A stretch of DNA of 19,883 nt from an uncultured Alphaproteobacteria bacterium (GTDB taxonomy: Bacteria; Pseudomonadota; Alphaproteobacteria; RF32; CAG-239): positions 1 through 19,883 of the forward strand of contig CAKQMD010000021.1 in NCBI GenBank assembly GCA_934254925.1, written 5' to 3'. Shown in pieces: positions 13,089 through 19,883 of the stretch. The notes under the pieces are model-generated. The model did not search any database. It was not told the DNA's origin and saw only the letters and a program-made list of their open reading frames with translations. Made by a program: the position numbers and the translations under genes. Numbering within the stretch: position 1 is the first letter of the stretch; every line of letters begins with the position of its first letter.

Positions 13089-14195
13089 TTAGGCGATCCT
13101 GGTTTGGGTCTGGCGGTAGACCAGAATGAACAAGACAAGGCCGAAGACCAGCATAAACAGGCTGTTGGGCCAAATAATGCTCCATACCGTTCCGGCGAGA
13201 AATTCGCTCTGGGCGCAGGGAAGGTAGTATCGGGCGGGAATGAGGTACGTAAAGAAGCGAATCACGGGTGGCATGGATTGAATGGGGAATACCAGGCCGG
13301 AAAGAATCAGAGAAGGCATAAATCCGCCGACAAGGGCTGCCTGCGAGGCGGTAAACTGGTTTTTGAAAAAGCTGGAGATCCACAGACCCTGCCCAAGGGC
13401 GGCAAAGAGGAACAGGGAAGAGGTCAGGGTCAAAACCCATAGGCTGCCGCGGAAGGGAATCTTGAACCAGAGGATGCAAACGGCAACGTAAAAAGCCACG
13501 GAAGCCAAGCCTAAAACGAAATATGCGAGGTATTTGCTTAAAACAAGTTCCAACGGCCGGATTCGGGTGGCCAGAAGCGCTTCCATCGTACCGCGTTCCC
13601 ATTCGCGGGCAATGACCAGCGCCGTCAACAGCATGCCGACCAGCGTAATGGTGATGGCCAGAGTTCCCGGCAGGATGAAATAATGGCTGTCGAGCGGTTG
13701 GTTGTACCAGACCCGGGTTTCTGCCGTCAGTAACGGGGGCGGTGTGTCAAAACGGTGTTTCCCGCTGTTAGCGAGCCAATGAGAAGAAACGGCGGAAGCA
13801 TAATTGTAAACATAGTTGGCGGTGTTGGTTTCGGACCCGTCGGCAATGACTTGGAGTGTGGCGTTCCCTTTTTCCAGGCGGCGGGAGAAGTCTTGCGGAA
13901 TGACGACGAATCCGCGGATCCGGCCGGAGGTCAGATCGTCATACATCGTCTGGCGTCTGTCATATAAATGGGTGGCGATAAAAGGGTTGCTTTTGAAGGC
14001 GTCGGCCAGGCTTTCGGCTTCGGGCGAGGGGTCTTCAATCTTTAGGCCGAGCTCAAGGCGGGTGGTGTCGAGGTTGATGCCGTACATGTAGATCGGCAGC
14101 AGAATGGCCGGCAAGATGAATGCAATCAAAATACTGCTGGGGTCGCGAATGATTTGGTAAAATTCTTTGCGGAGAAGAGCCAGGAGAATCGTCAT
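13089..14195 (-). CDS. ybhS: ABC-2 type permease, YbhS-like
   Basis: A 368-aa paralogue of the following permease with the same plan: an N-terminal helix (ILIAFILPAILLPIYMYGI), a large periplasmic domain, and a helical C-terminal half that begins after WYNQPLDSHYFILPG. The ABC-2 coupling segment VIAREWERGTMEALLATRI is clear. Its start overlaps the end of the ATPase gene by 4 nt (ATGA), and the next permease begins one base after its stop, so all four genes form one translational unit. In Escherichia coli the equivalent YbhFSR complex has been linked to export of drugs and cations; the substrate here is unknown. Confidence 0.92.
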   Translation of the reverse strand: MTILLALLRKEFYQIIRDPSSILIAFILPAILLPIYMYGINLDTTRLELGLKIEDPSPEAESLADAFKSNPFIATHLYDRRQTMYDDLTSGRIRGFVVIPQDFSRRLEKGNATLQVIADGSETNTANYVYNYASAVSSHWLANSGKHRFDTPPPLLTAETRVWYNQPLDSHYFILPGTLAITITLVGMLLTALVIAREWERGTMEALLATRIRPLELVLSKYLAYFVLGLASVAFYVAVCILWFKIPFRGSLWVLTLTSSLFLFAALGQGLWISSFFKNQFTASQAALVGGFMPSLILSGLVFPIQSMPPVIRFFTYLIPARYYLPCAQSEFLAGTVWSIIWPNSLFMLVFGLVLFILVYRQTQTRIA

Positions 14196-15892
14196 GCCGC
14201 CTCCCGGGAAGAAAATTGCTCAATGAGGCGGATGAAGGCTTCCTCCATGGAAGCTCGCGGCGAAACGCTTTTTTTGAGCTCGTCGGGCGTGCCGGTGGCA
14301 ATCGTTTCACCGTTGTAGAACAGGCTGATGCGATCGCAGTATTCGGCTTCGTCCATAAAATGCGTGGTGACCAAAACGGTGACGCCTTTGGCCGCCAGGG
14401 CGTTAATATGATTCCAAAATTCCCGGCGGGTGAGCGGATCAACGCCGGAAGTCGGTTCATCCAAAAACAAGACTGCCGGGTTGTGCATGACGGCGCAGCT
14501 CAGAGCCAGACGCTGTTTGTATCCCAAAGGGAGTTCTCCGGCATTGACGTGAAGATAGGGGGTGAAGGAAAACATGGCAATGATTTGCTCCAGGCGTTCT
14601 TCCCTTTTACTGCCGGAAAGACCGTATATTCCGGAGAAAAAGTGTAGGTTTTGCAAAAGAGTCAGGCCGGAATAGAGGGAAAACTTTTGTGCCATATAGC
14701 CCAGGCAGGAACGGGCTTTCTCCGGTTTTTTGCCAACGTCGATCCCCATGATGCGGGCCGTGCCGGAAGTGGGGCGAGTGAGGCCGCAGAGCATTTTGAA
14801 CGACGTAGATTTTCCGGCACCGTTGGGACCGAGAAGACCGAAGATTTCTCCCGGACGAATCTGGAAACTGTTTTTTTTGACGGCATAAAAGGAGCCGTAT
14901 TTTTTTACCAGATCAACGGCTTCGACGGGATAGGGAATTGGGCTCCTGTTGGCGGAAAAGTTTTTGGCCAGCGGCGAAATCCCGCTTTTGAAACCGCCCA
15001 AAACATCAATGACGGCGTCTTCGAATCGCGGTTCTGTCGGCGTGATGACGGCCTTGGCGGCTTCAAGCAGCGGTCGGGCTGCGACCAGGCGCAGCGAATC
15101 GCCCTGAATAATGCTGTCGGTTATTTGCGCGGCTTGTTGTTCCCAAAGTCTTTTTTGCAGTTGTCGCGGCGTTTCTTCGGCGCTTTGCAGCAGGAAAACC
15201 CTGCCATTGAGGTGATCGGTGAGTTTTTGCGGTGCCCCTTGATACAAGACTTTGCCGTGATCAAGCAGCAGGCAGTCGTCAAAATGCGAGGCTTCGTCCA
15301 GATAGGCGGTGGACCACAAAACCGTGGCGCCGTCGCCTTTGAGCTTGGTGATCATTTGCAACAGTTCGCGCCGCGAGAGAGGATCCACCCCGACGGAGGG
15401 TTCGTCCAAAATCAGAAGTTGCGGCGTGCCGAGGAGAGCACAGGCCAAGCCGAGCTTTTGCTTCATGCCGCCGGAGAGGCGTCCGGCCAAACGGGTTTGA
15501 AAAAGGTTAAGTCCGGTAAACTTCAGCAGGCGCGCAAAGGCTTCGTCCGCTTCGGCGGGGGACAGGCCTTTAAGGTCGGCATAAAGTCGGAGATTTTCTA
15601 TGACGGTGAGGTCTTCGTAAAGTCCGAATTTTTGCGGCATGTATCCCAGCTTGGGCGTGAGGAGGCTTTTGTTTTTTAGCGGGTCCAGGCCAAGGGTGCG
15701 AACGCTGCCCGACGTCGGGGCCATGAGGCCGCCGATGAGACGGAGAAGAGTCGATTTTCCGGCGCCGTCTGGGCCGATAATGCCGGTGATTTTGCCGCGG
15801 GTGATGCCCAAAGTCAGCCGTTCAAGCGCGGGAGCTTCCATTCCGGTAAAGGATTGCGTGAGGTCTTTTATGTCGACGGCATTGTCAGTCAT
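14192..15892 (-). CDS. ybhF: duplicated ABC ATPase, YbhF-like
   Basis: A 566-aa protein with two complete nucleotide-binding domains that energises the two permeases. NBD1: Walker A GPDGAGKST (40-48), signature LSGG (139-142), Walker B LLILDE (159-164). NBD2: Walker A GPNGAGKST (355-363), Walker B VLFLDE (474-479). The halves are asymmetric. NBD1 has Ala196 where the H-loop His is expected (STAYLDEA), whereas NBD2 has it (TTHFMDEA). NBD2 has LPLG (454-457) instead of LSGG. From memory these traits also occur in E. coli YbhF. The gene overlaps the end of the membrane-fusion gene by 8 nt. Confidence 0.95.
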   Translation of the reverse strand: MTDNAVDIKDLTQSFTGMEAPALERLTLGITRGKITGIIGPDGAGKSTLLRLIGGLMAPTSGSVRTLGLDPLKNKSLLTPKLGYMPQKFGLYEDLTVIENLRLYADLKGLSPAEADEAFARLLKFTGLNLFQTRLAGRLSGGMKQKLGLACALLGTPQLLILDEPSVGVDPLSRRELLQMITKLKGDGATVLWSTAYLDEASHFDDCLLLDHGKVLYQGAPQKLTDHLNGRVFLLQSAEETPRQLQKRLWEQQAAQITDSIIQGDSLRLVAARPLLEAAKAVITPTEPRFEDAVIDVLGGFKSGISPLAKNFSANRSPIPYPVEAVDLVKKYGSFYAVKKNSFQIRPGEIFGLLGPNGAGKSTSFKMLCGLTRPTSGTARIMGIDVGKKPEKARSCLGYMAQKFSLYSGLTLLQNLHFFSGIYGLSGSKREERLEQIIAMFSFTPYLHVNAGELPLGYKQRLALSCAVMHNPAVLFLDEPTSGVDPLTRREFWNHINALAAKGVTVLVTTHFMDEAEYCDRISLFYNGETIATGTPDELKKSVSPRASMEEAFIRLIEQFSSREAA

Positions 15893-16742
15893 GGGCGGTT
15901 GCGGTCAAAGGAATGTTGACGGTGACGGGCATGCCTTGTTTGAGGAGGCCGTCCGGGGCGTTGACGTAAACCCTGACCCGATAAACGAGGTCAGTGCGCA
16001 GGTCTTCGGTTTGGACGGTTTTGGGCGTAAATTCCGCTACGGGAGAAATGTAGCCGATATAGCCGTCATAGCGTCGCGGTTTGCCGTCATCCGGATTTTT
16101 GCCGTCGGTTGTGATTGTGGCCAATTGCCCGTAGCGAACGTTGCCCAAGTCCGGTTCGGCAATATAGGCCCTAACCCACAGAGGTGAAGTTTTGGCCAGC
16201 GTGTAAACGATTTGTCCCGGGGTGACGACGGCGCCCGGTTCTTGCACGCGGGTCATGATAATGCCGGGATCCGGTGCATGTAGTTTGGTGTCTTGCAGGT
16301 TGTTGGCGGCGTAGCGTTCGGCGGCCTTGGCGGCCTCCAAAGCCGCGGCGGCTTCGTTTTGGGCATTGAGGAGGTCGTCGCAGTCCTGTTTGGAGACGAT
16401 GGCCTTGTCGCACAACGGTTTGTTGCGGTTATATTTGGTGACGGCGTTATTGTAAGTTGCCTGTTTGAAAGCAATTTCGGCAATCGTCTGATCCAGGGTC
16501 GTCCGGTAGGGCGTTTCATCCAGGACGGCCAAGAGGTCTCCTTTTTCAACAATGTCCCCTTCTTCAAAGAACATTTCTTCAATACGGCCTTCAACCCGGA
16601 AGCCGAGGTCGGTCTGACGGTTTTCGATATTGCCGTATAAAGTCAGGGAACGTGCGGCGCTTTTTTGTTCTTGCCGTTCATAAAGATAATAGGCGCCGCC
16701 GCTTAAAGACGCCAGGAGAAGAATAAGAATCAACTTTTTCAT
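15885..16742 (-). CDS. ybhG: HlyD-family membrane fusion protein, YbhG-like
   Basis: A 285-aa periplasmic adaptor of the HlyD/EmrA type that would link the inner-membrane ABC complex to an outer-membrane channel. It has an N-terminal anchor (about 2-20), a lipoyl half-motif (GRIEEMFFEEGDIVEKGDLL), and a coiled-coil hairpin of about 80 residues rich in Ala and Asn. The second lipoyl half and beta-barrel domain come last. The start is set at ATG 16742, with AAGG 8 nt upstream; an in-frame GTG at 16751 overlaps that ribosome binding site. It is the first gene of the operon ybhG-F-S-R. No outer-membrane protein gene is nearby, so a shared TolC-like channel is expected. Confidence 0.93.
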   Translation of the reverse strand: MKKLILILLLASLSGGAYYLYERQEQKSAARSLTLYGNIENRQTDLGFRVEGRIEEMFFEEGDIVEKGDLLAVLDETPYRTTLDQTIAEIAFKQATYNNAVTKYNRNKPLCDKAIVSKQDCDDLLNAQNEAAAALEAAKAAERYAANNLQDTKLHAPDPGIIMTRVQEPGAVVTPGQIVYTLAKTSPLWVRAYIAEPDLGNVRYGQLATITTDGKNPDDGKPRRYDGYIGYISPVAEFTPKTVQTEDLRTDLVYRVRVYVNAPDGLLKQGMPVTVNIPLTATAHD

Positions 16743-16763
16743 GCCAATCACCTTTCTGGGAAA

Positions 16764-16803
16764 ATAAGTTGCTTCTTATCAAAACACAAAAATATTAATA
16801 TTT
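16764..16803 (-). promoter_or_regulatory. possible regulatory dyads upstream of the ybhG-like operon
   Basis: Two inverted repeats lie within the 60 bp before the operon: ATAAG-6 nt-CTTAT (16764-16779) and the 14-bp palindrome AAATATTAATATTT (16790-16803). No clear -35/-10 pair is visible. In E. coli the ybhGFSR operon follows a TetR-family gene (cecR); no such regulator is present here. Confidence 0.3.
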
Positions 16804-16805
16804 GC

Positions 16806-16831
16806 CAAAGAAAAACCCTGCCGAAGCAGGG
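16806..16831 (-). terminator. intrinsic terminator of the lipoprotein gene
   Basis: Stem CCCTGC/GCAGGG around CGAA (on the minus strand a stable TTCG tetraloop), followed on the minus strand by TTTTTCTTT. It starts 8 bases after the lipoprotein stop and insulates the ybhG-like operon. Confidence 0.85.
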
Positions 16832-16839
16832 GGTTCTCC

Positions 16840-17133
16840 TTATTCGACCAGAGGTGCCGGTTCCGATGTTGCCGGTTTGGCCGACTGGCGGGTTTTGCGC
16901 GGTGTGGCGAACAAGTTGGGTTCTTCTTTTTTGCCTTCGACTTCCAACTGCGGATTGACAAAGGAGGTAGACCCTTTTTCATAAAAATAAAAATCGCGGC
17001 GGATATTGGCCTGGTCTTTGATGGACAAGGCGTTCCATTCTTTGGCGGTCATGCCGTAAGGATAGGTTTCTTTAGGCTCGGAAGCGCAAGCGGCAATTAT
17101 TGCAATGAGCCCGAGCAACAGTAATTTTTTCAT
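16840..17133 (-). CDS. small putative lipoprotein (97 aa)
   Basis: A 97-aa protein with a type II signal peptide: MKKLLLLGLIAIIAACA, lipobox IAAC with the lipidated Cys at residue 16. Ser-Glu after the Cys suggests outer-membrane rather than inner-membrane retention. The mature part has one recognisable block, YPYGMTAKEWNALSIKDQA (24-42), and ends in a basic and Pro-rich disordered tail. I do not recognise a family with known function. AGGAG lies 7 nt before the ATG, and a perfect TATAAT (17175-17170) about 37 nt upstream gives a plausible promoter, although no good -35 is seen. It has its own terminator, so it is monocistronic. Confidence 0.85.
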   Translation of the reverse strand: MKKLLLLGLIAIIAACASEPKETYPYGMTAKEWNALSIKDQANIRRDFYFYEKGSTSFVNPQLEVEGKKEEPNLFATPRKTRQSAKPATSEPAPLVE

Positions 17134-17360
17134 TGGAATGCTCCTAAAAAACGATTATCGACTATTAAAATTATACGCTGATTCGCGGTTTTGTACCATG
17201 GGCATCTGAAAGTTTTCTACAATATTTTTTTCTTTGGTAAAAGCTTAATGGATTATTTAGACTCTTTGTTTTAGTATCGTCTCATTAATGGCGGGCAAGC
17301 TCTTGTTTTAAGACTCTTTTCCGCGTTAGTGTTCAGTGTTAACAACAAAGGAAATTTTAT

Positions 17361-19790
17361 ATGTTGAAACTCAAGAAAATTGGCGCTTTGGCCCTGACGG
17401 TTTTGTCGGTTGCCGTGGCGTTGACGGGCCAGGCTCTGGCCAGCGAGATTGACCTCAACATTCCGACCTTGGACGTGCCGTACGAGATTTTCGGCTGTGT
17501 CGTTACGGGGGCGCAAATTCTGGCTTATGGAATCGGAATTTGTCTGTTGGGGATGCTTTTTGGTTTGTATGAATTTGTTAAGATCAAAAAAATGCCGGCG
17601 CATAAATCCATGTTGGAAGTTTCGGCGCTGATTTATGCCACCTGCAAAACCTATATGAAGCAGCAGGCCAAATTGTTGGTGATTTTGGAATGCTTTATCG
17701 CCGCGTGCATTTTTTATTATTTCTTTTATCTGAACGCGACGCCGCTGCCCAAGGTTCTGACGATCCTGGGGTGGTCGATTCTCGGCATTTTGGGTTCCTT
17801 CTCGGTGGCTTGGTTTGGAATGAGAATCAATACTTATGCCAATTCGAGAACGGCTTTCCTGTCGCTTAAGGCGAATCCTTATTCCGTCATGAATTTGCCG
17901 CTGCGTTCGGGCATGTCTATCGGCGTGTTGCTGATCTGCGTCGAATTGATTATGATGATCATCATTTTGCTTTATGTGCCCAGAGAAAGCGCCGGTGCCT
18001 GTTTTATCGGCTTTGCCATCGGTGAATCCCTCGGTGCGGCGGCTTTGCGAATCTGCGGCGGCATTTTCACCAAGATTGCCGATATCGGGGCCGATTTGAT
18101 GAAAATCATTTTCAAAATTGACGAAGACGATGCCCGCAATCCCGGCGTGATTGCCGATTGTACCGGCGATAATGCCGGCGATTCAGTCGGGCCGACCGCT
18201 GATGGTTTCGAGACTTACGGCGTGACCGGCGTGGCTTTGATCAGCTTTATCGTTTTGGCTGCCGGCATGATGTACACGCCGGCAGGCGATTTGGTCCTGA
18301 TGCCGGGCGGCATTGACATTCAGGCGCGTTTGATCGTTTGGATCTTTGCTATGCGCTTGTTGATGATTGTCACTTCCATGGTGGCTTATTGGATCAACAA
18401 CGGGGTTTCCAAAGCGATCTTCGGCAACAAGAAGAGCTTTAACTTTGAAACGCCTTTGACCAGCCTGATCTGGCTGACGTCGATTATTTCGATTTTGGTG
18501 ACCTTCGGCGTTTCTTATGTCATGATCGGAGACATGGGCGACGACCTGTGGTGGAAACTCTCCATTATCATCAGCTGCGGTACTTTGGCGGCGGCGATTA
18601 TTCCGGAGTTTACCAAGATCTTTACTTCTTCGAAGTCCAAACACGTGAACGAGATCGTGAATGCCAGCCGCGAAGCCGGCGCGTCACTCAACATCATCTC
18701 GGGTATTGTTGCGGGCAATTTCTCCGCTTTTTGGCAGGGGCTGGTGATGGTCGCTCTGATGGTGATTGCCTTCTTTACCGCCCGCAGCGGCTTGGATCCC
18801 TACATGGTTTATCCGACGGTCTTCGCCTTCGGTCTGGTGGCGTTCGGTATGCTCGGCATGGGACCGGTTACCATTGCCGTGGACAGCTATGGCCCGGTGA
18901 CCGACAATGCCCAGTCGGTGTTTGAGCTTTCTCAGATTGAAAGCAAGAAGGGAATCGTCAAAGAAATTGAAAAAGACTATGGCTTTACGCCGAATTTCGA
19001 GACGGGAAAACACCTGCTTGAAGAAAACGATTCCGCCGGAAACACCTTTAAGGCCACGGCTAAACCGGTGTTGATCGGTACGGCGGTGATCGGCGCGACG
19101 ACGATGATCTTTTCGATTATTTTGTTACTTAATCTGCAGCTTAACCTTTTGGATCCGTACGTTTTGTTCGGTCTGATCCTTGGCGGAGCAGTGATCTTCT
19201 GGTTCTCCGGCGCGTCAATGCAGGCGGTATCGACCGGAGCTTATCGGGCGGTTAACTACATTAAGGAGCATATCAAGCTGGATACGGCTAAAGCCGCTTC
19301 AGTGGAAGATTCTCAAAAAGTGGTCAAAATTTGCACAATCTATGCGCAGAAGGGGATGCTGAATATCTTTATCGTCATCTTCTCGTTTACGATTGCTTTT
19401 GCCTGCTTTGATGCTAATCTGTTTGCCAGTTATCTGATTTCGATTGCCATTTTCGGTTTGTTCCAGGCGCTTTATATGGCCAATGCCGGCGGTGCTTGGG
19501 ACAATGCAAAAAAAGTGGTTGAAGTCGATCTGAACGAAAAAGGAACGCCCCTGCATGATGCCGCTGTTGTCGGTGATACGGTCGGTGATCCTTACAAGGA
19601 CACTTCGTCGGTGGCTTTGAACCCGATTATCAAATTTACGACTTTGTTCGGTCTTTTGGCGGTTGAAATGGCCGTTGCGGCGCCACGTTGCGTATCGTTG
19701 GGACTGGGCGCGGTCTTCATGTTAATCGGTCTGATTTTTGTCTGGAGATCTTTCTATCGGATGAGAATCGAAGCTAAAAAGCTTGACTAA
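17361..19790 (+). CDS. hppA: membrane-bound ion-translocating pyrophosphatase, long divergent form
   Basis: An 809-aa polytopic protein that hydrolyses PPi and pumps H+ and/or Na+. The family signatures are present: DDARNPGVIADCTGDNAGDS (256-275) and PTADGFETYGV just after it, SREAGASLNIISGIVAGN, DSYGPVTDNAQSVFE, and near the C-terminus GDTVGDPYKDTSSVALNP. It is about 100 residues longer than common forms, mostly in an N-terminal extension that starts like a signal sequence (ALTGQALASE). The usual DX7KXE motif is altered: Asp241 is followed by Lys at 248, one residue short, and no KXE. The GNT-x-K motif gives Lys564, which in the family marks K+-independent pumps. AAGGA lies 8 nt before the ATG. 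No clear promoter was found in 17134-17360. Confidence 0.95.
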   Translation: MLKLKKIGALALTVLSVAVALTGQALASEIDLNIPTLDVPYEIFGCVVTGAQILAYGIGICLLGMLFGLYEFVKIKKMPAHKSMLEVSALIYATCKTYMKQQAKLLVILECFIAACIFYYFFYLNATPLPKVLTILGWSILGILGSFSVAWFGMRINTYANSRTAFLSLKANPYSVMNLPLRSGMSIGVLLICVELIMMIIILLYVPRESAGACFIGFAIGESLGAAALRICGGIFTKIADIGADLMKIIFKIDEDDARNPGVIADCTGDNAGDSVGPTADGFETYGVTGVALISFIVLAAGMMYTPAGDLVLMPGGIDIQARLIVWIFAMRLLMIVTSMVAYWINNGVSKAIFGNKKSFNFETPLTSLIWLTSIISILVTFGVSYVMIGDMGDDLWWKLSIIISCGTLAAAIIPEFTKIFTSSKSKHVNEIVNASREAGASLNIISGIVAGNFSAFWQGLVMVALMVIAFFTARSGLDPYMVYPTVFAFGLVAFGMLGMGPVTIAVDSYGPVTDNAQSVFELSQIESKKGIVKEIEKDYGFTPNFETGKHLLEENDSAGNTFKATAKPVLIGTAVIGATTMIFSIILLLNLQLNLLDPYVLFGLILGGAVIFWFSGASMQAVSTGAYRAVNYIKEHIKLDTAKAASVEDSQKVVKICTIYAQKGMLNIFIVIFSFTIAFACFDANLFASYLISIAIFGLFQALYMANAGGAWDNAKKVVEVDLNEKGTPLHDAAVVGDTVGDPYKDTSSVALNPIIKFTTLFGLLAVEMAVAAPRCVSLGLGAVFMLIGLIFVWRSFYRMRIEAKKLD

Positions 19791-19806
19791 GACAAGTCGC
19801 TTTCGG

Positions 19807-19834
19807 AAAGCCCCTCGTTTTGAGGGGCTTTTTT
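19807..19834 (+). terminator. intrinsic terminator of hppA
   Basis: A 10-bp stem AAAGCCCCTC/GAGGGGCTTT (19807-19816 with 19822-19831), 5-nt loop, then further T residues. It starts 16 bases after the hppA stop. Confidence 0.92.
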
Positions 19835-19845
19835 ATATGTGCAAA

Positions 19846-19883
19846 TTTGTCTAATCCGACAATAAAGCGGCCAATAGATTATA
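19846..19883 (+). repeat. 38-bp repeat, right copy at the window end
   Basis: Exact reverse complement of 93-130, starting 12 bases beyond the hppA terminator and running to the last base of the window, so its true length is unknown. That the sequence stops inside a repeated element suggests that this repeat may have ended the assembly here. Confidence 0.85.

Noticed and set aside
14651..15679. 342-codon plus-strand open frame
   Set aside because: It lies entirely antisense to the YbhF-like ATPase, whose motifs are intact; the frame is open because of codon composition.
1..19883. CRISPR array, prophage, IS element or toxin-antitoxin system
   Set aside because: No regularly spaced DNA repeats, transposase, integrase, phage structural genes or toxin/antitoxin pairs could be recognised.

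Overview
The window looks like a stretch of Gram-negative chromosome. The most likely source is an uncultured proteobacterium, possibly a host-associated alphaproteobacterium. The pointers are two UPF0260 (YcgN-type) proteins, a complete YbhG-F-S-R type ABC exporter operon, a lipobox lipoprotein, a DUF45 (YgjP-like) metallopeptidase and a short prolyl-tRNA synthetase without the editing insertion. The taxonomic call is inference only. There is no phage, plasmid, IS element, CRISPR array or rRNA. The genes are tightly packed with frequent strand switches.

Layout. Bases 1-3221 hold a minus-strand operon read right to left: dnaB, two tandem ycgN paralogues and a YgjP-like metallopeptidase, with a good promoter in front of dnaB. 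rpmB (L28) follows, also minus, with its own promoter and intrinsic terminator. A plus-strand tRNA-Arg(CCG) gene starts at 3809. The last 17 bases of its 3' half are repeated exactly 180 bp downstream, which looks like an old attachment-site scar. Next come a minus-strand GNAT acetyltransferase, a plus-strand MFS exporter, proS with its own terminator, a small minus-strand ORFan, and a fructokinase whose stop codon overlaps that of a convergent 679-aa flagellin.

The middle of the window holds the two most interesting items. The flagellin (9194-11233) has normal N- and C-terminal polymerisation domains, but its central region carries tandem repeats of about 23 residues that look like a parallel beta-solenoid. 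Divergent from it is a compact copper-response operon: a promoter overlapping a CsoR-type operator, a 59-aa protein with 16 cysteines built as an exact tandem duplication of a seven-cysteine module (a metallothionein-like protein), then csoR itself and a terminator.

The right part is a minus-strand ybhG-ybhF-ybhS-ybhR-like exporter operon (membrane fusion protein, double ATPase, two ABC-2 permeases), preceded by a separately terminated small lipoprotein gene. It ends with a divergent 809-aa membrane-bound pyrophosphatase (hppA) that lacks the canonical DX7KXE spacing. A 38-bp sequence lies in inverted orientation at 93-130 and at the extreme right end (19846-19883), downstream of the last gene on each side; it is probably an interspersed genomic repeat.
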